Origin: Sphingomonadaceae bacterium
GTDB taxonomy: Bacteria > Pseudomonadota > Alphaproteobacteria > Sphingomonadales > Sphingomonadaceae
Length of the DNA stretch: 11,865 nt
Assembly (NCBI GenBank): GCA_023384025.1
Contig: JAHDXX010000050.1
Coordinates: forward strand, 3,740 to 15,604
Reading direction: 5' to 3'
Part shown: positions 6,849-11,865 of the stretch, one piece after another
Numbering within the stretch: the first letter of the stretch is position 1
Layout of the letters: each line of letters opens with the position of its first letter
Program-made: the position numbers and the translations under genes
Notes under the pieces: model-generated
Databases searched by the model: none
What the model saw: only the letters and a program-made list of their open reading frames with translations
Told to the model about the DNA's origin: nothing

Positions 6849-6877
6849 GATATGGGAACCCCTACCCGCCCCTGCAA
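6849..6877 (-). promoter_or_regulatory. Candidate lon promoter adjoining the start codon
   Basis: Minus-strand TTGCAG (6877-6872), a 17-bp spacer and CATATC (6854-6849) end 7 bases before the lon ATG, so transcription could start on or next to the A of ATG. Read as a heat-shock promoter, GTTGCAG and TCCCATAT (14 bp apart) partly match the E. coli sigma-32 pattern CTTGAAA / CCCCATNT; lon is a known sigma-32 target there. The candidate ffs promoter in this window has the same layout. The call rests on pattern only. Confidence 0.4.
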
Positions 6878-6894
6878 CGCCTGCCGGACGCTAA

Positions 6895-6906
6895 GCTGTG
6901 CACAGC
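6895..6906. promoter_or_regulatory. 12-bp perfect palindrome upstream of lon
   Basis: GCTGTGCACAGC is a perfect palindrome in the 81-bp gap between the acyltransferase stop and lon, about 18 bp upstream of the candidate lon -35. The position would suit an operator or activator site. A chance occurrence is also possible, and no known regulator is identified from it. Confidence 0.3.
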
Positions 6907-6922
6907 GACCTTCCCGGGTGGG

Positions 6923-8032
6923 CTATGCTGGAAGAACGTTCGCTTTCCGCGCAAGCCAGCGCTTGCCCAACGCCTGGCCAGGTAGCTCGATAAACCGAGA
7001 GGTCAGGGCCGAGAACACGATCGTAACCCCGAGAAACAGCAGGAGCAGGAGATCGCCAAACGGCGCAGGCAAGCCGATGTAGCGCTCGCCCTCAATCCCG
7101 GTCATCAGGCCGGCCAGCGAAGCCACCGAATAGAGCCCGATGGCGATGACGGCGTGGACGAGATAGATCGAGTAGCTGCGCTCGCCGAGATAGACAAAGG
7201 GGCGCAATGCGAGAATACGCGACAGGTAGCCGTGCTCGTGGGCAAAAACGAATACCGTAAGGCCGTAAATCGGGATCAGCACCGGCGCATAGGCGGGAGG
7301 AACGAACATGACCCCGGCAAAGACCATGATAAAAACCAGCCATTCCACGAGGCTGTGCGCCGGCCAGGTCCGCTCGGGCTTCAGGGTGTAGAACTTGTAG
7401 GTCAGCACACCGAACCCGAACCCGCCAAGGCAACGCACCACCGCCAGGCCGACGTTGGCGCGCATGATCTCGGGATGGGCGAAAGCGTAGAGAGCGCATC
7501 CAAGGCCCAGTGCGGACAGAACCAGCCACGCCCGGCGCCCGAATGCCATGGTCGCCAGCGCGAAACAGAGGTAGGCGGCCATCTCGGTCGAAATCGACCA
7601 GGCCGGTTCATTCCAGGTGTTGATGGCCTCGACCCCCCAGGCCTGGATCAGCAACAGGTTTGAAGGCAGCGCACTCAGCGCAAAACCGTCGCTGAAAGCC
7701 TTGGGTTCACTGATGATCTGTGCGGCATTGGCCCCCAGCAGTGCCAGCTGGTAGATCACGAGCAGCAGAAGCATGAACGCATGCAATGGCCACAGCCTTG
7801 CCACGCGCCTGATCAGGAACCGGCCACCCTCGGCAGGGGCATTGGCTATGCGTTCGCCGCTTGAATGGGCGATAACAAAGCCGGACAGGACAAAGAAGAA
7901 GTCGACAAACCGGCCAGGTCGCGCGGCGAGCAGGAAGTCGGCCAGCTCGCCAGACACACTGAGATGCCCATAAGCGACCAGCAGCGCAGCCAGCCCGCGC
8001 CACGAATCAAGTACGGTGAAATGGGCACGCAT
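6923..8032 (-). CDS. Acyltransferase family 3 membrane protein (OafA/YrhL-like)
   Basis: Integral membrane protein of 369 residues in the acyltransferase-3 family, whose members move acetyl or other acyl groups across the inner membrane onto sugars of O-antigen, capsule, peptidoglycan or small molecules. The N-terminal signature is clear: SWRGLAALLVAYGHL with the family's R-X10-H pair (Arg12, His23), then VDFFFVLSGFVI (43-54) and RRVARLWPLH (75-84). About ten hydrophobic segments follow, including a late YLGERSYSIYLVH segment typical of the family. There is no appended SGNH hydrolase domain, so it is a stand-alone type. The ATG at 8032 has a GAGG Shine-Dalgarno about 10 bases upstream. It lies 56 bp after the aldolase gene on the same strand. 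No sugar-transferase genes adjoin it, so the acceptor is unknown. Confidence 0.9.
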   Translation of the reverse strand: MRAHFTVLDSWRGLAALLVAYGHLSVSGELADFLLAARPGRFVDFFFVLSGFVIAHSSGERIANAPAEGGRFLIRRVARLWPLHAFMLLLLVIYQLALLGANAAQIISEPKAFSDGFALSALPSNLLLIQAWGVEAINTWNEPAWSISTEMAAYLCFALATMAFGRRAWLVLSALGLGCALYAFAHPEIMRANVGLAVVRCLGGFGFGVLTYKFYTLKPERTWPAHSLVEWLVFIMVFAGVMFVPPAYAPVLIPIYGLTVFVFAHEHGYLSRILALRPFVYLGERSYSIYLVHAVIAIGLYSVASLAGLMTGIEGERYIGLPAPFGDLLLLLFLGVTIVFSALTSRFIELPGQALGKRWLARKANVLPA

Positions 8033-8088
8033 GAGCGGTAGACCTCAGTAGAGACTGGTGCGACGCCGGGGTGGAGCCTGAACGCCGG

Positions 8089-8883
8089 TCAGGTCCTGAA
8101 GCTGGGATCGATCCGGTCGAGCTTGCGCAGCAAAGCCGGCCAGGCGAGGCCGTTGGCGAGCATGGCGACACCCGCCGCCGGGGTCTGCGCCTTGACCTTT
8201 TCCGGCGTTCCCTGAGGCGGATTGTTGAGGCTTTCCAGCCCGGCGGAAAGCATCTTGACCTGCGCATCGCAGGCCCGCTCGAGGAAATAGAGCCGCAGGA
8301 AGCATTCGCCCACGCTCTTGCCGATTGCCAGCGTGCCGTGGTTGCGCAGGATCATGACGTGCTTGTCACCCATGTCCTCGACCAGCCGGTCGCGTTCCTC
8401 GAGGTCGGTCGCGATGCCCTCGTAGTCGTGATAGGCAATGTCCGACCCGGCGATCATTGCGGTCTGGGTATGCGGCAGCAGGCCGAATTCCATCGCACTC
8501 ACCGCCTGCCCGGCCGGTGTATGCAGGTGCATGACTGCGTGGGCATCCTCGCAGTTCATGTGCAGCGCGGAATGAATGGTGAAGCCCGCCGGATTGACCG
8601 GATGGCTGGTCGGGATGACCGGCATCCCGTCGACGTCGATCTTGACCAGCGAAGAGGCGGTGATCTCCTCAAACATCATGTCGTAGGGATTGATCAGGAA
8701 GTGATGCTCAGGCCCCGGCACGCGGGCGGAAAGGTGCGTGAAGATCAGGTCGTCCCAGCCGTAATGAGCGACCAGCCGGTAAGCGGCGGCAAGATCGACG
8801 CGGACCTGCCATTCTTCCTCGCTCACGCTGGCGCGGACGTGCTCGTCAGAACCGGTGCCGTTGTCATTCATCAAAGTGGCCAT
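8089..8883 (-). CDS. Class II aldolase/adducin family protein
   Basis: A 264-residue cytoplasmic protein of the class II aldolase/adducin fold (FucA, AraD and adducin-head relatives). The metal-binding histidines are present: His119 and His121 in AVMHLHTPAG and His182 in RNHGTLAIG. The catalytic glutamate of FucA (Glu73) should fall 19 residues before the first of these, where this protein has Gly100 in NPAGFTIH. It therefore belongs to the subgroup without the aldolase base, whose reactions are mostly unknown; decarboxylase, epimerase, isomerase or non-catalytic roles are open. The frame opens at 8922, but the ATG at 8883 has a strong GGAGGGAGGG Shine-Dalgarno just upstream and is chosen. 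It sits 52 bp after ybaB and 56 bp before the acyltransferase, with no terminator seen on either side. Confidence 0.9.
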   Translation of the reverse strand: MATLMNDNGTGSDEHVRASVSEEEWQVRVDLAAAYRLVAHYGWDDLIFTHLSARVPGPEHHFLINPYDMMFEEITASSLVKIDVDGMPVIPTSHPVNPAGFTIHSALHMNCEDAHAVMHLHTPAGQAVSAMEFGLLPHTQTAMIAGSDIAYHDYEGIATDLEERDRLVEDMGDKHVMILRNHGTLAIGKSVGECFLRLYFLERACDAQVKMLSAGLESLNNPPQGTPEKVKAQTPAAGVAMLANGLAWPALLRKLDRIDPSFRT

Positions 8884-8935
8884 CCTGCCCTCCCTCCAGT
8901 CTCGTTTAGCCACCGATAGCACGGTTTTCCGCCAA

Positions 8936-9274
8936 TCACATCCCCGGCAACTTGAACCCGGCCGGCAGTGGCAACCCGCCCTGCATCTTCTGCATTTCCT
9001 CGTTCGAGATCCGGTCGGCTTTGTCCCGCGCGTCGTTGAACGCAGCGGTCACAAGATCCTCCACGATCTGCTTCTCTTCGGGCTTCATCAGGCTTTCATC
9101 GATCGTGACGCCCAGGATCCGGCCCTTGGCCGTAGCCCGCACCTTGACCAGCCCGCCACCGGCCTGACCCTCGACTTCCAGGGCGTCGAGCTTGGCCTGC
9201 ATTTCGTTCATCTGCGTCTGGATCGTTTCGGCGGCCTTCTGGGCGGCCTTGATCATCTCTTCCATCGATTGCAT
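8936..9274 (-). CDS. YbaB/EbfC family nucleoid-associated protein
   Basis: Small DNA-binding protein of 112 residues, normal for the YbaB/EbfC family. Members form tweezer-shaped dimers that bind DNA and affect nucleoid structure. It begins with a long helix rich in Met, Gln and Ala (EEMIKAAQKAAETIQTQM). A beta-sheet core follows, with VKVRATAKGRILGVTIDESL, and then a helix KQIVEDLVTAAFNDA, the usual family order. The tail MQGGLPLPAGFKLPGM is also typical. The ATG at 9274 has a GGAGG Shine-Dalgarno 10 bases upstream. It follows dnaX by 21 bp and is almost certainly co-transcribed with it, as in many bacteria. recR, the usual third member of that cluster, does not follow here. Confidence 0.95.
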   Translation of the reverse strand: MQSMEEMIKAAQKAAETIQTQMNEMQAKLDALEVEGQAGGGLVKVRATAKGRILGVTIDESLMKPEEKQIVEDLVTAAFNDARDKADRISNEEMQKMQGGLPLPAGFKLPGM

Positions 9275-9295
9275 CGGTTCGGTTCCTCCGGAACT

Positions 9296-11089
9296 TCAGC
9301 GGCCCCAGGCGCGCTGACGAGTTTGGGACGGTGCGGATTCGGTTACGAATTCCGCGTCGGGAAAGGTTTCCAGGGCAGCCTGCACCAGCGGATGCTGGCG
9401 CATGGTGGCGTCAGCGGCCTCACGCGCCAGTTGCTCGGCTTCCACCAGCGACGGCACACCATCGGTCTGGCATTCCTCGACCTGCCAGCGCATCCCCGTG
9501 GCTGAAAGCAGCGCATCGCGGATCTGCGGGGCAATGTCATCGCGGAACTGCGAACCGCGCGAGAACCGCAAGACCCCTTCAGCCAATTCGACCACGCGGA
9601 CCTGCATCCGCATCGTGCTGGCCGCGATATGGTTGCCGCCCTGCTCGACCCGGTCGACCAGCGCAGCCCACTCCAGCGACCCGCCTGTCGCGCTACTCGC
9701 CTCAGTAGCTCCTTTACCGGACTCACCCGATGCGGGAGCCGGAGCAACCGCGACGCCGCTTGCGGCCAGTTCCTCGATCCGGCGGACCAGCGAGCCCGGA
9801 TCGGGCAGGTTCGTTGCGTGCATGATCCGCAGCAGCGCCATCCGGGCAGACACCAGCGGATCGGGGGCCGACCGCACTTCATCATACCCCTTGAGCAAGA
9901 GCTGCCACAGGCGGTGGAGCTGGCCCATCGACAGGCGACTTGCCCAGTCCGCAAGCGCCGCGCGCTCTTCGGCAGACGCCCCCTGGGCCTCGGCACCCGA
10001 AACCCGGGCCAGGGTGATCCGGTGCACCAGGTCCATCAGCCCGCGCATCAGCGAGAGCGGCTCCACCCCGAGCGCATATTGCTCGTCCAGCGCCGCCATC
10101 AGGCCTTGCGCATCGGCTTCCAGCACCCTGCCGAGCAAACGCCGCTGCGCGCCCTTGTCGGCGAGCCCGAGCATGTCGCGCACCTTCGCGGCGCTGACCA
10201 GCCCGCCGCCATCGAGATCGGCATGGGCAATGGCCTGATCGAGGATCGACAGCCCGTCGCGCACCGAACCTTCGGCAGCCGCCGCAATCATGTGCAGCGC
10301 CTCGTCTTCCGCGCCGACCCCTTCCTCGGCGCAAACCCACGCGAAGTGGCTTTGCAGCAACTCGGTCGGGATGCGGCGCAGATCGAACCGCTGGGTCCGG
10401 CTGAGCACGGTGACCGGCAGCTTGTCGACTTCAGTGGTGGCGAACAGGAACTTCACATGCGCCGGCGGCTCCTCAAGAGTCTTGAGCAAGGCATTGAATG
10501 CGTTGCGCGACAGCATGTGGACTTCGTCGATGATGTAGATCTTGTAGCGGGCCGAGACCGCAGCATAGCGCACCGCCTCGATGATCTCGCGCACGTCGTC
10601 GACGCCGGTATGGCTGGCGGCGTCCATCTCGATCACGTCGATATGGCGACCTTCTGCAATCGCGACGCACGGCTCGCACTGGCCGCATGGGTCGATTGTC
10701 GGCCCGCCCTGCCCGTCTGGCCCGATGCAGTTCAATGCCTTGGCGATCAGCCGCGCAGTGGATGTCTTGCCGACTCCGCGCACCCCGGTCATCAGGAAGG
10801 CATGCGCGAGCCGGTCACGCCTGATGGCATTGCCGAGCGTCTGCACCATGGCATCCTGCCCGATCAGCTGGCTGAATGTCTGCGGGCGGTACTTGCGCGC
10901 AAGCACGCGGTAGGGCTGGTTCGAAGTGGGCGCGGAAGCAACAGGCGGCGCCGGTGGCGCAGGTGTCGGCGCAGGGTCGCCGAACATCGAGTTCTGCCCC
11001 GCTGCCTCGAGCTCAGCAGCGGTCGGCTTGGTCTCGTCCTCCCCGTCATCAAGCCAGGGCGGCGTGTCGTCGTCTGGTGAATCACCCAT
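9296..11089 (-). CDS. dnaX: DNA polymerase III subunit tau/gamma
   Basis: Clamp-loader ATPase subunit of 597 residues that loads the beta clamp and, in the long form, ties the loader to the polymerase. After an N-terminal extension of about 57 residues (acidic, then Pro/Ala-rich), the conserved part starts YRVLARKYRPQTF. Walker A is GVRGVGKT (102-109, Lys108). Four cysteines at 121, 135, 138 and 141 fit the zinc module. Walker B is IYIIDEVHML (Asp188, Glu189), followed by the sensor stretch FATTEVDKLPVTVLSRTQRFDLRR. A low-complexity Ala/Gly/Ser linker (about 437-470) separates the collar from the C-terminal tau domain. The frame opens at a TTG at 11098; the ATG at 11089 is preferred, although no Shine-Dalgarno is seen. 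No A-rich slippery heptamer of the E. coli kind was found, so frameshifted gamma is not supported. It lies downstream of ffs and upstream of ybaB. Confidence 0.97.
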   Translation of the reverse strand: MGDSPDDDTPPWLDDGEDETKPTAAELEAAGQNSMFGDPAPTPAPPAPPVASAPTSNQPYRVLARKYRPQTFSQLIGQDAMVQTLGNAIRRDRLAHAFLMTGVRGVGKTSTARLIAKALNCIGPDGQGGPTIDPCGQCEPCVAIAEGRHIDVIEMDAASHTGVDDVREIIEAVRYAAVSARYKIYIIDEVHMLSRNAFNALLKTLEEPPAHVKFLFATTEVDKLPVTVLSRTQRFDLRRIPTELLQSHFAWVCAEEGVGAEDEALHMIAAAAEGSVRDGLSILDQAIAHADLDGGGLVSAAKVRDMLGLADKGAQRRLLGRVLEADAQGLMAALDEQYALGVEPLSLMRGLMDLVHRITLARVSGAEAQGASAEERAALADWASRLSMGQLHRLWQLLLKGYDEVRSAPDPLVSARMALLRIMHATNLPDPGSLVRRIEELAASGVAVAPAPASGESGKGATEASSATGGSLEWAALVDRVEQGGNHIAASTMRMQVRVVELAEGVLRFSRGSQFRDDIAPQIRDALLSATGMRWQVEECQTDGVPSLVEAEQLAREAADATMRQHPLVQAALETFPDAEFVTESAPSQTRQRAWGR

Positions 11090-11179
11090 GGGCAGCAATC
11101 TAGGCGTGCGAGAGCGTGCTGTCGAATGCTAGCGCCGGTTGTCCGCCGCTATTCGATGCATCTATCAACTCAAAGGAAA

Positions 11180-11268
11180 AAGGAGCCGGGCGACCCGCTG
11201 CCATCCGTTGTGGCTGCTTCCTTCCGGACCTGACCAGGTTGGCGGACGCGAACGTCCACCCGACTCCC
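11180..11268 (-). ncRNA. ffs: Signal recognition particle RNA (4.5S, small bacterial type)
   Basis: The minus strand carries the near-invariant SRP RNA domain IV: GGTCAGGTCCGGAAGGAAGC followed by AGCC, with the GGAA tetraloop that binds Ffh. The ends close as a hairpin: GGAGTCGG (11267-11260) pairs over 8 bp, with one G-U, with CCGGCTCC (11189-11182). Right after the closing stem the minus strand reads TTTTT (11181-11177), so the RNA ends at its own intrinsic terminator. The size of about 87-90 bases fits the small type without an Alu domain. It works with Ffh and FtsY to target membrane proteins. It sits 92 bp upstream of dnaX on the same strand. The 5' end is inferred from the helix and the promoter and may be off by a few bases. 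Confidence 0.93.
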
Positions 11269-11275
11269 GGGCGGG

Positions 11276-11304
11276 CATATGGCAACGGACGCTGCTTTTG
11301 GCAA
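11276..11304 (-). promoter_or_regulatory. Candidate ffs promoter
   Basis: Minus-strand TTGCCA (11304-11299), a 17-bp spacer and CATATG (11281-11276) lie 7 bases upstream of the inferred 5' end of the SRP RNA at 11268. The -35 matches the consensus at five of six bases; the -10 keeps only the central ATA. The agreement between the predicted start and the RNA's closing helix is the best support. Confidence 0.55.
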
Positions 11305-11306
11305 GG

Positions 11307-11321
11307 CTGCGATCGTCGCAG
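11307..11321. promoter_or_regulatory. Inverted repeat between ffs and icd
   Basis: CTGCGA-TCG-TCGCAG is a perfect 6-3-6 inverted repeat just upstream of the ffs -35 and in the region expected to hold the divergent icd promoter. It could be an operator serving one or both genes. It is short and GC-rich, so chance cannot be ruled out. Confidence 0.25.
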
Positions 11322-11332
11322 GCACCGCTCCC

Positions 11333-11360
11333 TTGCGCACGCGCCTTCCTCTGCTAAAGC
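11333..11360 (+). promoter_or_regulatory. Tentative icd promoter
   Basis: TTGCGC (11333-11338) and TAAAGC (11355-11360), 16 bp apart, would start a transcript near 11367 with a leader of about 30 bases. Both hexamers are partial matches. This is the best pair seen in the short gap between ffs and icd. Confidence 0.3.
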
Positions 11361-11396
11361 GCGGCCAACCAATTCCAGCACTGAGCGGGGGCACCC

Positions 11397-11865
11397 ATGC
11401 AGAAAATCAAGGTCAAGAACCCGGTCGTCGAGCTCGACGGCGACGAGATGACGCGGATCATCTGGCAGTGGATCCGGGAACGTCTGATCCTGCCCTATCT
11501 CGATATCGACCTGAAGTACTACGACCTCTCGGTCGAAAAGCGTGACGAGACGGCGGACCAGATCACCATCGATTCCGCCAATGCGATCAAGCAGTACGGC
11601 GTGGGCGTGAAGTGCGCGACCATCACCCCGGACGAAGCCCGGGTGGAGGAATTCAACCTCAAGAAGATGTGGAAGAGCCCCAACGGCACAATCCGCAACA
11701 TCCTTGGCGGTGTCGTGTTCCGCGAACCGATCGTGATCGAGAACGTGCCCCGGCTGGTTCCGGGCTGGACCGACCCGATCGTGGTCGGTCGCCATGCGTT
11801 TGGCGACCAGTACCGCGCCACTGACACCCTGATTCCCGGCCCGGGCAAGCTGCGGCTGGTGTTCG
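11397..11865 (+). CDS. icd: NADP-dependent isocitrate dehydrogenase, 3' truncated
   Basis: The first 156 codons of a TCA-cycle enzyme that oxidises and decarboxylates isocitrate to 2-oxoglutarate, making NADPH in the cytoplasm. The N-terminus (KNPVVELDGDEMTRIIWQWI) and ITPDEARVEEFNLKKMWKSP followed by NGTIRNILGG are characteristic of the eukaryote-like homodimeric class (about 405 residues), common in alphaproteobacteria. The latter includes the Ser, Asn and Arg residues that bind isocitrate. GRHAFGDQYRATD supplies a further substrate arginine. It is distinct from the E. coli-type Icd. The ATG at 11397 is preceded by a purine-rich GAGCGGGGG about 6 bases away, a plausible though unusual ribosome site. 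The gene is intact as far as it goes; the right window edge cuts it. It is divergent from ffs. Confidence 0.97.
   Translation, partial: MQKIKVKNPVVELDGDEMTRIIWQWIRERLILPYLDIDLKYYDLSVEKRDETADQITIDSANAIKQYGVGVKCATITPDEARVEEFNLKKMWKSPNGTIRNILGGVVFREPIVIENVPRLVPGWTDPIVVGRHAFGDQYRATDTLIPGPGKLRLVF

Noticed and set aside
5723..6985. Long open frame (420 codons) on the plus strand opposite lon
   Set aside because: It mirrors lon codon for codon, has no recognisable domain or Shine-Dalgarno, and long antisense frames are expected in GC-rich genes.
8071..8919. Open frame on the plus strand opposite the aldolase gene
   Set aside because: Shadow of a gene with clear family motifs; no domain and no ribosome site of its own.
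9629..11080. Long open frame (483 codons) on the plus strand opposite dnaX
   Set aside because: An antisense shadow of dnaX, whose motifs are unmistakable on the minus strand; the antisense translation is low-information Arg/His/Gly-rich sequence.
1..11865. Mobile element, prophage, CRISPR array, toxin-antitoxin or defence system
   Set aside because: No transposase, integrase, repeat array or defence-related domain was seen in any supported gene; composition looks uniform across the window.

Overview
The window is high-GC DNA made almost entirely of chromosomal core genes. It most likely comes from an alphaproteobacterium of the Sphingomonadales (Erythrobacter, Novosphingobium or Sphingomonas relatives). 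The basis is protein style rather than a search: an alphaproteobacterial Lon and HU, an NADP isocitrate dehydrogenase of the eukaryote-like ~400-residue class, a small-type SRP RNA directly upstream of dnaX, and a DnaX with an acidic and proline-rich N-terminal extension. No transposase, integrase, phage gene, CRISPR array, toxin-antitoxin pair or defence cassette was seen. Every intergenic gap is under 200 bp and is described below.

Layout. (1) Positions 2-1950: a PAP2/Aur1-type membrane lipid phosphatase or phosphotransferase (+, cut by the left edge) converges on a FabH-like ketoacyl synthase III (-), and their 3' ends overlap by 40 bp. (2) Positions 2023-2108: tRNA-Tyr(GUA) (-). (3) Positions 2246-3923 (+): an RlmB/TrmH-family rRNA 2'-O-methyltransferase followed 25 bp later by an uncharacterised lipoprotein. 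(4) From 11268 down to 3987, everything lies on the minus strand in the order ffs (SRP RNA), dnaX, ybaB, class II aldolase/adducin protein, acyltransferase-3 membrane protein, lon, hup (HU). A strong intrinsic terminator closes hup against the convergent lipoprotein gene. (5) At the right edge an icd gene (+) starts divergently from ffs and is cut off by the window end.

How the genes relate. ffs-dnaX-ybaB is a familiar housekeeping cluster (protein targeting, clamp loader, nucleoid protein), but recR, which often follows ybaB, is absent here. lon-hup is also a classic neighbour pair (protease and nucleoid protein). The two genes between these clusters, aldolase/adducin-like and acyltransferase-3, are the accessory part of the strand. 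A possible shared lipid theme for the PAP2 and ketoacyl-synthase genes is inference only.

I did not find an obviously new biological system. The points most worth a second look are regulatory: a lon promoter candidate placed so that its mRNA would be leaderless, with the same layout as the candidate ffs promoter; a bulged hairpin in the hup leader; palindromes upstream of lon and between ffs and icd; and the convergent gene overlap. Among proteins, the most interesting are the unassigned lipoprotein, the adducin-like protein without the aldolase glutamate, and the function of the ketoacyl synthase.
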